DNA of 64,000 nucleotides from Rhizobium aethiopicum (GTDB lineage Bacteria > Pseudomonadota > Alphaproteobacteria > Rhizobiales > Rhizobiaceae), in assembly GCF_014197535.1 (NCBI RefSeq), contig NZ_JACIFV010000003.1:62001-126000 (forward strand), read 5' to 3'. This document shows positions 1 to 11,082 of this stretch, in pieces; the first letter of the stretch is position 1, and each line of letters starts with the position of its first letter. Below the pieces are notes generated by a model. It ran no database searches and was not told where the DNA came from. It worked only from the letters and a program-made list of their open reading frames with translations. Both the position numbers and the translations under genes were made by a program.

Positions 1-322
1 ACGGGGCGCCAAGATAGATCTGGAACGCATTCATGACCGGCTCAAGCACGTTGACCGAGGCGACACCCATCTCGACGCAGCGCTCGTCGATCAGGTTCGC
101 CAGATCGCGGTCGACAATGGTGTAGAGCACGATCCCGGGCGCATCATCGATCGCCTGCAGAACCGGCAGCAGCTGTTTGCGATTGCGGATCAGCGGATAG
201 ACATGCTCGATCGGCTGAGCGGATCTGAACTGCGCCGAAGCGGCGCGGCCGGCGGAGATGAGAGTCTCTCCGGTCGAGTCAGAAATCAGGTGCAGATGAA
301 AGAAGTTCGTTCTGTTCTCCAC
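1..322 (-). CDS. Pyruvate phosphate dikinase / PEP synthetase regulatory protein (DUF299), 3' part cut off
   Basis: Bifunctional Ser/Thr kinase and pyrophosphorylase family that switches PPDK or PEP synthetase on and off. I read the protein by translating the minus strand. It starts at a GTG (322-320) with [19 protein letters not shown], which is the usual rhizobial start of this family, and continues for 107 codons through [11 protein letters not shown] and a [13 protein letters not shown] segment to the left edge. The C-terminal P-loop kinase part lies outside the window. It is transcribed away from hemE across the candidate origin, the neighbour arrangement expected in Rhizobiales. The family call rests on the N-terminal third only, but the match is strong. 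Confidence 0.88.
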   Translation of the reverse strand, partial: MENRTNFFHLHLISDSTGETLISAGRAASAQFRSAQPIEHVYPLIRNRKQLLPVLQAIDDAPGIVLYTIVDRDLANLIDERCVEMGVASVNVLEPVMNAFQIYLGAP

Positions 323-722
323 GTTATTTTCCGCTGCCTGTTGAAAAGACTGGATGATGGAGAGCTAAGGCGGCGAGGCTGCCTCGGGCAAGGGAAAACA
401 TGCCTGCTTATCCACATTTCGAATTTTCCGGACGGGTTTCGACCGCTCCTGTGGAGGCTGGGGATGAAATCGGCTTGTCGTCCACCAGCCCACAGCCTAT
501 CCACAGGCACGAAAAAACGCGTCCCCCGGCAAGGATCTGGAATCGCTTTCGGATTCGGATTCTCCCCGGAATTTGACAGGAACGGAGAAATTCTTTCGAG
601 TTCCTCTTCGAACACGCGACAAATGGCATCGGCGGTGGATAGATTTTAATCCTTGATAGACACCGACTCTAAGAAATAGAAACCTTTTAAAATATCTTTG
701 ATTTTTTATAGGGAAGACGCGC
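323..722. other. oriC: Candidate chromosomal replication origin (oriC) between the DUF299 gene and hemE
   Basis: This is the only gap over 300 bp in the window and has no convincing gene. It holds one perfect DnaA box (TTATCCACA, 408-416), one box with a single mismatch (497-505) and one with two mismatches on the other strand (634-642). The last 75 bp or so (about 641-716) are strikingly AT-rich for this genome, with runs such as TTTTAAAATATC and ATTTTTTATA, and could be the unwinding element. Known context: the origins of Caulobacter and Sinorhizobium chromosomes lie next to hemE. The parAB and parS sites nearby fit. The origin call is inference from position plus boxes. Confidence 0.72.
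408..416 (+). promoter_or_regulatory. DnaA box, perfect consensus
   Basis: TTATCCACA, 9 of 9 to the consensus, inside the candidate origin. A second box, CTATCCACA at 497-505, has 8 of 9 matches, and 634-642 on the minus strand has 7 of 9. Confidence 0.75.
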
Positions 723-1766
723 TTGAGCGATAGGCGGCGAAAGATCATGAGGGTTCTCGACGGCGAAAGCGTCTTCCCTCCTCCTCTCTGGCTGATGAGA
801 CAGGCAGGACGCTATCTGCCGGAATACAGGGAGACCCGGGCAAAGGCCGGAAGCTTCCTCGATCTCTGCTACACGCCCGATCACGCCGTTGAAGTGACGT
901 TGCAGCCGATCCGCCGCTACGGCTTCGATGCAGCGATCCTGTTTTCCGACATTCTTGTCATTCCCGACGCGATGAAGCGGAATGTTCGTTTCACTGAAGG
1001 CCATGGACCGGAGATGGATCCGATCGATGAAGCGGGCATCGGCAGATTGAACGGCGACGACGTTGTCGATTATCTCGGACCGGTTCTGGAAACGGTTCGG
1101 CGGTTGCGGCAGGAATTGCCTGAAGAGACGACTCTGCTCGGTTTCTGCGGCGCGCCTTGGACGGTTGCGACCTATATGATCGCCGGCCACGGCACCCCGG
1201 ATCAGGCCCCTGCCCGTCTCTTCGCCTACAAACATCCTCGCGCCTTCGAGCATCTGCTGATGCTGCTTGCCGACGTTTCTGCCGATTATCTGGTGGCGCA
1301 GATCGACGCCGGCGCCGATGCCGTGCAGATCTTCGATTCCTGGGCGGGTGTTCTCGGCGAGAAAGAGTTCGACGCCTTCGCCGTCAAGCCGGTTGCACGG
1401 ATGATCGCTTCGATCAAAGCGCGGCGGCCGCAGGCGCGCATCATCGCCTTCGCCAAGGGTGCAGGCTACCAGCTGAAAACCTATCGTCAGAAGACCGGAG
1501 CGGATGCGATCGGTCTCGACTGGACCGTCCCGTTGGCCTTTGCCGCCGAACTTCAGAAGGATGGTCCGGTTCAGGGCAATCTCGATCCGATGCGCGTCGT
1601 TGCCGGCGGCCGAGCACTGGAAGAGGGTATCGACGATATTCTGCATCATCTCGGCAATGGACCGCTGATCTTCAATCTCGGCCACGGCATCACGCCGCAA
1701 GCCGATCCCGAGCATGTGCGTTTGCTGGTCGAGCGCGTGCGGGGCTCACGGATGCCACAGGCATGA
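723..1766 (+). CDS. hemE: Uroporphyrinogen decarboxylase
   Basis: Cytosolic enzyme that removes four acetate carboxyls from uroporphyrinogen III to give coproporphyrinogen III. The 347-residue product is of normal length. The signature [18 protein letters not shown] is near residue 20, followed by the FSDIL segment carrying the catalytic Asp and by [13 protein letters not shown] near residue 140. The start is TTG at 723, which gives the usual [14 protein letters not shown] beginning; an ATG at 747 is a possible later start. Its last bases overlap hemJ (ATGA), so the two are probably cotranslated. Its upstream region is the candidate origin. Confidence 0.95.
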   Translation: MSDRRRKIMRVLDGESVFPPPLWLMRQAGRYLPEYRETRAKAGSFLDLCYTPDHAVEVTLQPIRRYGFDAAILFSDILVIPDAMKRNVRFTEGHGPEMDPIDEAGIGRLNGDDVVDYLGPVLETVRRLRQELPEETTLLGFCGAPWTVATYMIAGHGTPDQAPARLFAYKHPRAFEHLLMLLADVSADYLVAQIDAGADAVQIFDSWAGVLGEKEFDAFAVKPVARMIASIKARRPQARIIAFAKGAGYQLKTYRQKTGADAIGLDWTVPLAFAAELQKDGPVQGNLDPMRVVAGGRALEEGIDDILHHLGNGPLIFNLGHGITPQADPEHVRLLVERVRGSRMPQA

Positions 1767-2305
1767 CGATGGAAAAGCAGACGGATCGCAGAGCCGGCGC
1801 TTACGCCCGGCGCCGCGCGCATTTTGCGCTCGTCTTCTTCGCGCTGATGGCAGTTGGGCTTTTCGCCTGGAATCCCGACAACCTCTATCTCTGGATCAAA
1901 GCGCTTCATATCATCGCGGTCATCTCCTGGATGGCAGGGCTGTTCTATATGCCGCGGTTGTTCATCTATCATACCGACGCCGAACCAGGCTCGGTGCAGT
2001 CGGAAACCTTCAAGGTGATGGAGCGCCGGCTGCTTCGCCTCATCATGACGCCGGCGATGATGCTGACCTGGATCTTCGGTCTCTATCTCGCCTGGTCGGT
2101 CTACGGGTTCCAGGGCGGCTGGCTGCATGCAAAGATCGGCCTGGTGGCGCTGCTGACCGCGATCCATATGTTCTTCAGCAGCGCCGTGGGCGCGTTCGAG
2201 CGGGACGAAAACCGCCGTTCTGCGCGCTACTGGCGGTTCATGAACGAGGCGCCGACAGTGCTGATGATCGCGATCGTGATCCTCGTGGTGGTGAAGCCAT
2301 TCTGA
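1763..2305 (+). CDS. hemJ: Protoporphyrinogen IX oxidase, HemJ type
   Basis: Membrane protein of 180 residues of the UPF0093/HemJ family, which oxidises protoporphyrinogen IX to protoporphyrin IX in bacteria without HemG or HemY. About four hydrophobic segments are visible. The conserved stretch [19 protein letters not shown], with the family histidine, is in the first third, followed by [10 protein letters not shown]. The ATG at 1763 overlaps the hemE stop; a second ATG is two codons in. Coupling to hemE puts two steps of haem synthesis together. Confidence 0.9.
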   Translation: MTMEKQTDRRAGAYARRRAHFALVFFALMAVGLFAWNPDNLYLWIKALHIIAVISWMAGLFYMPRLFIYHTDAEPGSVQSETFKVMERRLLRLIMTPAMMLTWIFGLYLAWSVYGFQGGWLHAKIGLVALLTAIHMFFSSAVGAFERDENRRSARYWRFMNEAPTVLMIAIVILVVVKPF

Positions 2306-2505
2306 GGAGAAATCCTCCCTCAGGTTAAATTTGCTTCATTTTAAGCAGCCCCCTTGCGGCGGCGATAACGAGTCGCTATTTTCCGCGCATCTCATCTACG
2401 TGGCATGTGTGTAGATTTCAGTCGTCTGCGAGCCCCTTTCGCAGTACCGAATACGACCCAACATCGCCTTTCCCCTTCGAAATTGAAAAGAGTATTGGTC
2501 ACTTC

Positions 2506-3771
<1,266 letters not shown>

Positions 3772-3796
3772 TCCTTAGCCGGATTCCTCCTATAAG

Positions 3797-3831
3797 AGCT
3801 GGCGCATCGTCTCGATGTCGCCAGCTTTTTG
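3797..3831 (+). terminator. Intrinsic terminator after rho
   Basis: Stem AGCTGGCG (3797-3804) pairs with CGCCAGCT (3819-3826), followed by a T run. It separates rho from mnmE. Confidence 0.8.
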
Positions 3832-3872
3832 TTTAAGGGAATCGATACGGACTCGAACTGAAAACCGGACGC

Positions 3873-5192
3873 ATGGCCCTGTTGAATGATACCATCTATG
3901 CGCTTTCGAGCGGCGCTCCGCCCGCAGGTGTTTCGGTCGTCCGCATCAGCGGTCCGCTGACCAGAGATATATTGATCCGGCTGGCGGGGTCGGCACCGGC
4001 TGCCCGAACGGCTTCCTACCGAACGATTCGGACTCGTAACAACCAACCGATCGACAACGGCTTAGTGCTATTTTTCCCCGCCCCATACTCCTTTACCGGC
4101 GAGGATGTGGCCGAGTTGCAGGTCCACGGCAGTAAGGCCGTGCTGGCAGCATTGTTCTCCGAACTTGGCGATATCCCAGGTGTTCGTATGGCCAATGAGG
4201 GCGAGTTTTCGAGGCGGGCCTTCGAAAACGGCAAGCTTGATCTTGTCGAGATCGAGGGGCTCGCCGACCTGATCGGCGCCGAAACCGAAATGCAGCGCCG
4301 TCTTGCCGTGGAGCAGAGTGCCGGCGGTGTCTCGGCAATTTACGATTCGTGGGCGGAACGATTAACCCGGGCTCGGGCCTTGATCGAGGCGGAGCTTGAT
4401 TTTCCCGACGAAGACGACGTTCCGGGCTCCGTCTCGGATATGGTCTGGACCGACATGACGCGGCTTCGCGACGATATCGGCCTTCATCTCAAAGCGTCCT
4501 CGGCGGGCGAAATCATCAGGGACGGCTTTAAAGTGGTGATCGCCGGCGCTCCGAATGCCGGAAAATCGAGCCTGCTGAACGCTCTGGCCCGGCGTGACGT
4601 CGCAATCGTCACCGACATTGCCGGAACGACCCGTGATGTGCTGCAGGTTGATCTCGATATTGACGGTTATCTTGTCAAACTCTATGACACCGCCGGTCTG
4701 CGCCAGGCGGACGACCGGGTGGAAATGGAGGGCGTGCGGCGCGCGCATGTTGCGCTTCGTGATGCCGATCTTGCGCTGCTGCTGGTCGACATGAGCAATC
4801 CGACGATCCCCGGTGACTTGGAGCAGACTTTGCCCCATGTTACTGTCGGAACGAAGAAGGATCTCGTTGAGACTGGTTCGGATCGCTATGACCTGAAGAT
4901 TTCGACGCTGACCGGTGACGGTCTGTCGGAGTTGCGTCAGCTGATCGGGCGCGTTGTCGCCGAGCGTTTCAGTGGCCTGTCTCTGGCCATCCCCAGCCGA
5001 CAGCGGCATAAGGATTCGCTGACGAAATGTTTGGCAGCGCTCGACGCGGCAATCTTGGAGATTGACGCAGATCTTGAACTGCGCACCGAGCACCTTCGGC
5101 TTGCGGCTGAATACCTGGGGAGAATTACCGGGCGGGTGGACGTCGAACAGTTGCTCGACGTGATCTTCTCGGAGTTTTGCATCGGCAAGTGA
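3873..5192 (+). CDS. mnmE: tRNA uridine-5-carboxymethylaminomethyl modification GTPase MnmE
   Basis: Works with MnmG to modify U34 in the wobble position of certain tRNAs. The 439-residue protein has the tetrahydrofolate-binding N-domain ([22 protein letters not shown]), the G domain with GAPNAGKSS (G1), TDIAGTTRD (G2), DTAG (G3) and GTKKD in place of the common NKxD (G4), and ends in the C-terminal FCIGK motif with its functional cysteine. Its partner gene mnmG follows after 70 bp that hold a parS-like site. Confidence 0.96.
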   Translation: MALLNDTIYALSSGAPPAGVSVVRISGPLTRDILIRLAGSAPAARTASYRTIRTRNNQPIDNGLVLFFPAPYSFTGEDVAELQVHGSKAVLAALFSELGDIPGVRMANEGEFSRRAFENGKLDLVEIEGLADLIGAETEMQRRLAVEQSAGGVSAIYDSWAERLTRARALIEAELDFPDEDDVPGSVSDMVWTDMTRLRDDIGLHLKASSAGEIIRDGFKVVIAGAPNAGKSSLLNALARRDVAIVTDIAGTTRDVLQVDLDIDGYLVKLYDTAGLRQADDRVEMEGVRRAHVALRDADLALLLVDMSNPTIPGDLEQTLPHVTVGTKKDLVETGSDRYDLKISTLTGDGLSELRQLIGRVVAERFSGLSLAIPSRQRHKDSLTKCLAALDAAILEIDADLELRTEHLRLAAEYLGRITGRVDVEQLLDVIFSEFCIGK

Positions 5193-5205
5193 TTCACGTG
5201 AAACC
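5190..5205 (+). promoter_or_regulatory. parS-like ParB-binding site between mnmE and mnmG
   Basis: TGATTCACGTGAAACC matches the 16 bp parS consensus at 14 of 16 positions, with the TTCACGTGAAAC core intact. It begins in the mnmE stop codon. A weaker copy with 12 of 16 matches is at 5226-5241. Binding by ParB (8628-9509) is inferred. Confidence 0.65.
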
Positions 5206-5262
5206 TTTTCCGGCGGAGCGCCCTCAGGTTCACGAGAAACCCTGCTGTTTTGGAGTTTTGAT

Positions 5263-7140
5263 ATGACCGATAGTGGCTATGATGTGATCGTCATCGGCGG
5301 CGGCCATGCAGGGACTGAGGCGGCCAGTGCGGCTGCGCGCCTCGGTGCGATAACTGCGCTCGTTACCCACAGACGAGACACGATCGGGATCATGTCCTGC
5401 AATCCGGCGATCGGCGGGCTCGGCAAAGGACATCTGGTTCGTGAGATCGACGCGATGGATGGCCTGATGGGCCGCGTTGCCGATGTTGCCGGCATCCAGT
5501 TCAGAATGCTGAACCGCAAAAAGGGTGCGGCCGTGCGGGGTCCACGGACCCAGGCAGATCGAAAGCTTTACCGGCTGGCGATGCTCGCTGCAATCGAAGC
5601 GACGCCAGGCTTGGACATTATCGAGGGCGACGCATTCGATCTCGATGTGATCGATGGCCGTGTTGCTGGCGTCATCATGAAAGACGGCCGACGGCTGCAG
5701 GCGCCGGCCGTGGTCTTGACAACCGGCACCTTCCTGCGCGGTCTTATTCATATCGGCTCTGAAAAGACGCCGGCCGGTCGCGTCGGCGAAGCTCCGTCGA
5801 TCGGTCTGTCCGCCACCCTGGCGGGGTTGGGGCTGCGGCTGGGACGGTTAAAGACCGGAACGCCGGCCCGGCTGGATGGTAAGACGATCGACTGGCAGTC
5901 CGTCGGCCGACAGGGTGCGGATGAGGAACTCGTGCCCTTTTCCTTCATGACCGATTCCATCACCACACGGCAGGTCGAATGCGGCGTTACCAGGACCACC
6001 GAGGCGACACACCGCATCATTGTCGAGAATATCAAGCGTTCGGCGATGTATTCCGGGCAGATCGAAGGCGTCGGACCGCGTTACTGCCCGTCCATCGAAG
6101 ATAAGCTGGTGAAATTCGGGGAGCGCGACGGACATCAGGTCTTTCTGGAACCCGAGGGACTGGATGACGACACGGTTTATCCGAACGGCATTTCAACGTC
6201 GCTGCCGGCCGAAGTTCAAGCCGCCTTCATCAAGACCATTCCGGGACTCGAATCGGCGAGGATACTGCAGCCGGGTTATGCCATCGAATATGACCATGTC
6301 GATCCAAGAGAGCTTACCCCATCGCTTGAGGTCAAGCGACTGAGAGGTCTGTTCCTCGCGGGCCAGATCAATGGCACCACCGGTTATGAGGAGGCAGCGG
6401 CCCAGGGACTGGCAGCTGGACTGAATGCCGCCCTACGCAGTTCCGATTCGGACCCGTTCCATTTCAGCCGCACAAGCTCCTATATCGGCGTGATGATCGA
6501 CGACCTGACGTCGCGCGGCGTTACGGAACCGTATCGAATGTTTACCTCGCGTGCGGAGTACCGCCTGACTTTGCGTGCCGACAACGCCGATGTGCGGCTG
6601 ACACCGCTGGCTATGGAGCTTGGATGTGTGAGCGCCGAGCGCGCCGAGCGATTCAACAGGTATCAGGCCGAGATTGACGCTGGGCGCGCCCAGCTGATGG
6701 CGCTGACAGTGACGCCCAATGAGGCGCGACGGGCGGGCTTGAACATTAACCTCGATGGCCAGCGCCGGACGGCCTACGATCTCTTGTCTTACCCGGCCTA
6801 TGATTTCGCCGCACTTCGACAGGTTTGGCCGGAGGAACTGGGTAGGCTCCGGCCAAAGGTCGCGGAGGCGTTGGAGATCGAGGCAGGTTACTCGGTCTAC
6901 CTTGATCGGCAGGCGGCTGCGATCGCCGATCAACAACGCGACGAGGAGCGGCGGATACCGGCTGATTTTAATTATGACGCGCTCTCGGGGCTTTCGAACG
7001 AGCTCAAGGCGAAGCTCAGTGTTGCTCGCCCGTTCAACGTTGCCCAGGCAGCGATTGTCGAGGGCATGACCCCTGCTGCCATTGCGCTGCTGCTCGTGCA
7101 CCTGCGTCGGCAGCGCGGATTTGAACGCCAACGCGCCTGA
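5263..7140 (+). CDS. mnmG: tRNA uridine-5-carboxymethylaminomethyl modification enzyme MnmG (GidA)
   Basis: FAD- and NADH-dependent partner of MnmE. The 625-residue product starts with the dinucleotide-binding motif [21 protein letters not shown] (residues about 7-27), followed by [15 protein letters not shown] and [12 protein letters not shown], both GidA family signatures. The length is normal. Start at ATG 5263. rsmG follows by 24 bp, giving the conserved gid-par gene block. Confidence 0.96.
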   Translation: MTDSGYDVIVIGGGHAGTEAASAAARLGAITALVTHRRDTIGIMSCNPAIGGLGKGHLVREIDAMDGLMGRVADVAGIQFRMLNRKKGAAVRGPRTQADRKLYRLAMLAAIEATPGLDIIEGDAFDLDVIDGRVAGVIMKDGRRLQAPAVVLTTGTFLRGLIHIGSEKTPAGRVGEAPSIGLSATLAGLGLRLGRLKTGTPARLDGKTIDWQSVGRQGADEELVPFSFMTDSITTRQVECGVTRTTEATHRIIVENIKRSAMYSGQIEGVGPRYCPSIEDKLVKFGERDGHQVFLEPEGLDDDTVYPNGISTSLPAEVQAAFIKTIPGLESARILQPGYAIEYDHVDPRELTPSLEVKRLRGLFLAGQINGTTGYEEAAAQGLAAGLNAALRSSDSDPFHFSRTSSYIGVMIDDLTSRGVTEPYRMFTSRAEYRLTLRADNADVRLTPLAMELGCVSAERAERFNRYQAEIDAGRAQLMALTVTPNEARRAGLNINLDGQRRTAYDLLSYPAYDFAALRQVWPEELGRLRPKVAEALEIEAGYSVYLDRQAAAIADQQRDEERRIPADFNYDALSGLSNELKAKLSVARPFNVAQAAIVEGMTPAAIALLLVHLRRQRGFERQRA

Positions 7141-7164
7141 TACAAGATGTGAGAGTCTTTCAGA

Positions 7165-7782
7165 ATGGAATTGAACGGGTTGCGTGTTTCACGTGAAACA
7201 CAGGAACGACTTCAACATTTCGCGACGCTGTTTCAGAAATGGGCAAAAACGATCAATCTGGTGGCGCCATCGACGGTCGATGCGCTGTGGCACCGCCATA
7301 TTGCTGATAGCAGTCAGATTTTTCAGATCTGCCCTCGGCCCGTCACCTGGGTCGATCTCGGCAGCGGTGGCGGCTTTCCCGGTGTGATTACCGCAATCTT
7401 CCTGGCAGAGCTGCAGGAGGGATGGGTGCATCTTGTCGAAAGCAACCATAAAAAGGCAGCGTTTCTGCGAACGGCGCTGCGGGAGACGAATGCACGGGGG
7501 AGCGTACATGCCATTCGAATCGAAGACGCCCCTGGCGAGATCGGCGATTGCGAGGCGATTTCAGCGCGAGCCCTGGCCGATCTTGATGGGTTGATCGGCT
7601 ATTCAGCCCCCTGGATGCTTGGCAAGGAAAATTGCCGGGGGTTTTTTCACAAAGGCCGGGATTACCTGAGGGAAATCGCCGAAGCCCGTGGTCGGTGGGA
7701 ATTCGATCTGATAGAACATGAGAGCGTCGTCGAGCAGGAATCCGTGATTTTGGAAGTATCGAACCTCCGGCGCTTGGTTTAA
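7165..7782 (+). CDS. rsmG: 16S rRNA (guanine-527-N7)-methyltransferase RsmG (GidB)
   Basis: Methylates G527 of 16S rRNA using SAM. The 205-residue protein has the Rossmann motif [13 protein letters not shown] near residue 60 and the conserved NLVAPST and RHIADS segments before it. Codons 7-13 are made of a perfect parS palindrome, which dictates the residues VSRET. Start at ATG 7165. parA follows 19 bp after the stop. Confidence 0.95.
   Translation: MELNGLRVSRETQERLQHFATLFQKWAKTINLVAPSTVDALWHRHIADSSQIFQICPRPVTWVDLGSGGGFPGVITAIFLAELQEGWVHLVESNHKKAAFLRTALRETNARGSVHAIRIEDAPGEIGDCEAISARALADLDGLIGYSAPWMLGKENCRGFFHKGRDYLREIAEARGRWEFDLIEHESVVEQESVILEVSNLRRLV
7185..7200 (+). promoter_or_regulatory. 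Perfect parS site inside the 5' end of rsmG
   Basis: TGTTTCACGTGAAACA matches the alphaproteobacterial parS consensus at 16 of 16 positions and sits in an 18 bp perfect palindrome (7184-7201). It lies about 600 bp upstream of parA. A parS in the gidB start is known in related chromosomes. Confidence 0.93.
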
Positions 7783-7801
7783 CAGATCGGATATTGCAGC
7801 A

Positions 7802-8596
7802 ATGGCTGGCGAACGACATCGGATAATAACCATCGCAAATCAGAAAGGTGGCGTTGGCAAGACGACCACTGCAATCAATCTGGCAACGGCGCTGGCCGCT
7901 ATCGGCGAGCGTGTCCTGATCGTCGATCTGGATCCGCAGGGCAATGCCAGCACTGGCCTCGGTATCGACCGCCGCGACCGCAAGCTCTCCTCCTATGACC
8001 TGATGGTCGGTGACCGCGGGATCCGCGACGTGACGCTGGAAACAGCCGTTCCCAACCTCTTCATCGTTCCTTCGACCATGGATCTGCTTGGCATCGAGAT
8101 GGAAATCTCGCAGCAGAGCGATCGGGTGTTCAAATTGCGGAAGGCACTGTCCTCTCCCGAGGCTATGGCATTCTCCTATATTCTTCTGGATTGCCCGCCC
8201 TCTTTCAATTTGCTGACGATGAATGCCATGGCGGCCGCCCATTCGGTGCTGGTGCCGCTGCAATGCGAATTTTTTGCGCTGGAGGGGCTGAGCCAGCTGC
8301 TCGAGACCGTCAGTCAGGTTCGTCGGACAGTAAATCCGCGGCTGGATATCCAGGGCATCGTCTTGACGATGTTCGATGCGCGTAACAATTTGGCCCAGCA
8401 GGTGGTCAATGATGTGCGGACGCATCTCGGGGAAAAGGTTTATCATACGTTAATTCCCCGTAACGTCCGGGTGTCCGAGGCGCCGTCCTACGGCAAGCCC
8501 GCTATTCTCTATGATCTGAAATGCGCGGGTAGCCAGGCCTATCTGCAACTGGCCTCCGAGGTCATTCAGCGTGAGCGCCAGAGACTGGCCGCGTAA
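7802..8596 (+). CDS. parA: Chromosome-partitioning ATPase ParA
   Basis: Walker-type ATPase that moves ParB-parS complexes during chromosome segregation. The 264-residue protein has the deviant Walker A IANQKGGVGKTTTAINLA near residue 12, Walker A' (VDLDPQGNAS) near residue 42 and Walker B (ILLDCPPS). It lacks the N-terminal helix-turn-helix domain of plasmid ParA/RepA proteins, so it is the chromosomal type. It is cotranscribed with parB (31 bp gap). Confidence 0.96.
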   Translation: MAGERHRIITIANQKGGVGKTTTAINLATALAAIGERVLIVDLDPQGNASTGLGIDRRDRKLSSYDLMVGDRGIRDVTLETAVPNLFIVPSTMDLLGIEMEISQQSDRVFKLRKALSSPEAMAFSYILLDCPPSFNLLTMNAMAAAHSVLVPLQCEFFALEGLSQLLETVSQVRRTVNPRLDIQGIVLTMFDARNNLAQQVVNDVRTHLGEKVYHTLIPRNVRVSEAPSYGKPAILYDLKCAGSQAYLQLASEVIQRERQRLAA

Positions 8597-8627
8597 GATC
8601 ATTTCCGGAATGAGGTGAGTGTAGATT

Positions 8628-9509
8628 ATGAATGACGATGTCTCGAAAAGACGACTGGGTCGCGGCCTTGCAGCACTGATTGGTGAAATGGATCAGCCTG
8701 TTCCGGTCGAAGCTGAACGCACCGTCAGCGCCGACCGGATGATTCCGATCGAATTCGTCAGCCGCAACCCGCGCAATCCGCGTCGTTTCTTCGATGACAC
8801 CGAACTGCACGATCTTGCGAGTTCCATCCGTCAGCACGGTATCGTTCAGCCGATCGTGGTGCGGACGATGTCGCAAGACAGATATGAAATCATTGCCGGC
8901 GAACGGCGCTGGCGGGCAGCTCAGCTCGCCGGCCTGATCGAAATTCCCGTCATTATTCGCGACGTTGACGACAAGACCGCGCTTGAGATTGCGATCGTCG
9001 AAAACGTGCAGCGAGCGGATCTCAATCCTCTCGAAGAGGCATTGGGCTATGAGCAGCTGATCGCCGAATATGGCTACACCCAAAATGATCTTGGCGAGAT
9101 CATCGGTAAAAGCCGGAGTCACGTCGCCAACTCGTTGCGTTTGCTGAAATTGCCCGATCCGGTTCGCGATCTTCTCGCCGCCGGCAGCCTTTCCGCCGGC
9201 CATGCCCGCGCGCTTGTGTCGACGCCCGACCCGGCAAGCCTTGCCCGCACCATTGTCGCCAAGGGCATGTCGGTGCGTGATGCCGAGAAGTTGGCGCAGA
9301 ACAATATCAAGGCGCAATCGGAGCCGCAGCAGCCGGCCCTCCGTCGCGATCAGAAGGATTCGGATACGCTGGCGCTGGAGCGGACGCTTTCCGATGCGCT
9401 CGGCCTTGAGGTTTCAATCAATCACAAGAACGGTGGCGGCCAGATCAAAATTTCCTATAAGTCGCTGGAACAGCTCGAGGAAATCTGCCGCCTGCTGGAA
9501 AGGCGATGA
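8628..9509 (+). CDS. parB: Chromosome-partitioning CTPase and DNA-binding protein ParB
   Basis: Loads at parS and spreads as a CTP-dependent clamp. The 293-residue protein has the N-terminal RLGRGLAALIGE ParA-interaction segment, the CTP-binding GERRWRAAQLAG motif near residue 90, ENVQRADLNPLEEA, and the helix-turn-helix GEIIGKSRSHVANSLRLLK near residue 155, then a C-terminal dimer domain. Its stop codon directly abuts the holA stop on the other strand. Confidence 0.96.
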   Translation: MNDDVSKRRLGRGLAALIGEMDQPVPVEAERTVSADRMIPIEFVSRNPRNPRRFFDDTELHDLASSIRQHGIVQPIVVRTMSQDRYEIIAGERRWRAAQLAGLIEIPVIIRDVDDKTALEIAIVENVQRADLNPLEEALGYEQLIAEYGYTQNDLGEIIGKSRSHVANSLRLLKLPDPVRDLLAAGSLSAGHARALVSTPDPASLARTIVAKGMSVRDAEKLAQNNIKAQSEPQQPALRRDQKDSDTLALERTLSDALGLEVSINHKNGGGQIKISYKSLEQLEEICRLLERR

Positions 9510-10550
9510 TCACCCGGATTTGCGACCGGATTGAAGGGTGGTGGAGAGAAGTGTTTGCATCGCAACACTGTCTTCCAGCACCTGCCGCCGTCGGCTCTGG
9601 AGGATCGCCGCCTGCAGGCGATTGGATTCACGCGCGATGTTTTCCGCCGACCAGTGGCGGAGCGCCTGCTCAATGATCGGCTTGCGGCGAAAATGCAGAT
9701 GCCGACCCATCGTCTGCATGACTTGAGGCGCCTGCACCCGCTTTTCTTCCATTTCAGCGCGCATCATGTCCAGAAGCTGGAATTGCTTCAGGCAGGCCTG
9801 CAGCACCAGAAAGATCGCGGTTTTTGAACTGCTGATCTTTTGCATGGCATGCAGAAAACCGTTGAGGTCACCGCTGAGGATGGCATCGACGGCGTCATCA
9901 ACGGAGATCGCGCTGGCGTCGCCAATTATTTCGGCAACGTGATGTTCCTCGACCGTATTGAGTCCGCTGCAATAAAGGGCGAGCTTGCGCACTTCGTTAC
10001 GAGAAGCGATGCGATCACCGCCGATCAGTGCGATCAGCGCCTGACGGGCTGCCGGGGTAATGCCAAGCTTCTCCGCCCCGAGTTCAGCGTCGATCAAGCC
10101 GTTCAGAGCCCGGCTATCGTCGGCGTAGGAGGGGATCGTCATGACGGATCGTGCGACTTCCGCAGTCTTGCGAAGCAGGGATCCTTTTTTCAGGTCGCCG
10201 GCCTCGACGATCAGGTAGGCGGCTTCGAGCGGTTTCTCGGCCAGCAGTGTCAGCGAGTCGACCAAGTATTTTTCGTTGGCGGCGCCGCGGATCCAGATGA
10301 GTTTCTCGCCGCCGAACAAGCCGATAGACCGAGCCTCGTCAACCAGGCGACCGGGATCCTTCTGCAGATCGCCGATATCGAGTTTGGTCAGCGAGAAAGG
10401 GTCGTCGAGTGCGACGCCGGTCTTGCCGGCGATCTGGCCGGCACGTTCGGAAACCAGACCCCGATCCGGCCCGTAAACGACGAAAATCCGATAGTTCCCG
10501 GCCGATTTCTGCAGGAAAGTCTCGAACTCATGGGACTTGATTTCAGCCAC
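9510..10550 (-). CDS. holA: DNA polymerase III subunit delta
   Basis: Clamp-loader subunit that opens the sliding clamp. The 346-residue product starts MAEIKSHEFETFLQK and contains the YGPDRGLVSERA segment in place of a P-loop and the family pattern of helical domains ending in a collar region. It follows lptE by 10 bp in the leuS-lptE-holA operon, a common order in alphaproteobacteria. Its stop lies base to base against that of parB, with no terminator between them. Confidence 0.92.
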   Translation of the reverse strand: MAEIKSHEFETFLQKSAGNYRIFVVYGPDRGLVSERAGQIAGKTGVALDDPFSLTKLDIGDLQKDPGRLVDEARSIGLFGGEKLIWIRGAANEKYLVDSLTLLAEKPLEAAYLIVEAGDLKKGSLLRKTAEVARSVMTIPSYADDSRALNGLIDAELGAEKLGITPAARQALIALIGGDRIASRNEVRKLALYCSGLNTVEEHHVAEIIGDASAISVDDAVDAILSGDLNGFLHAMQKISSSKTAIFLVLQACLKQFQLLDMMRAEMEEKRVQAPQVMQTMGRHLHFRRKPIIEQALRHWSAENIARESNRLQAAILQSRRRQVLEDSVAMQTLLSTTLQSGRKSG

Positions 10551-10560
10551 CTGCCCGCCC

Positions 10561-11082
10561 TCAGCGGCTGAGGGCAGCGGCGAGATCGGCTCCTACGAAT
10601 TCCGCCGCCTGATCGGCCGCGCGGTTTTCGGCATCGCGGATCGCCCTTTGCTTGGCGAATTCCTGTTCGGAGAAATCCACCAGAGCCGTCGTCTGGCGAC
10701 TGCCGGCTTTGATCACGTGACCGTCGGCTACGGCGCTCAGCGTATAGGTGACGGTGACGGTGACGCGACCAGCGCGCGATGTATCGCCGGATTGCCGCAG
10801 CAGCGTATCGGCGACGCTCGAGGTAGCGCGCATTTGGACGTGATATTGTGGATTTACCGCTTCGCCGGCGCCTCGCGATGCCAGGAAGATCAGGTGATTG
10901 CGCACCTGCTGCTCGACGCGACTGGCTGCATCGGAAAAGCCGACCGAGGACAGCTTTTCGACGACCCCCGAGTTCTCCGAATAGAGCGGCCGAACCTGGC
11001 AGGCCGAAAGAAAGGCCGAGGCAGCAAGGATCATGGCGATGCCGGCATTGCGAGCCAGCCTGCGGGAGATATCAGACGACAA
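10561..11082 (-). CDS. lptE: LPS-assembly outer-membrane lipoprotein LptE
   Basis: Plugs the LptD barrel that inserts LPS in the outer membrane. The 173-residue protein has a hydrophobic signal followed by the lipobox LSAC, with the lipidated Cys at residue 28, then VRPLYS, the usual beginning of mature alphaproteobacterial LptE. It sits between leuS and holA, overlapping the 3' end of leuS by 11 bp. The family is poorly conserved, so context contributes to the call. Confidence 0.88.
   Translation of the reverse strand: MSSDISRRLARNAGIAMILAASAFLSACQVRPLYSENSGVVEKLSSVGFSDAASRVEQQVRNHLIFLASRGAGEAVNPQYHVQMRATSSVADTLLRQSGDTSRAGRVTVTVTYTLSAVADGHVIKAGSRQTTALVDFSEQEFAKQRAIRDAENRAADQAAEFVGADLAAALSR

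Noticed and set aside
203..649. 148-codon open frame on the plus strand over the candidate origin
   Set aside because: It overlaps the true DUF299 gene antisense, its residues look random, and it covers DnaA boxes.
10709..10724. TCACGTGA core inside lptE as a further parS
   Set aside because: The flanks do not match the consensus and the short palindrome is expected by chance.
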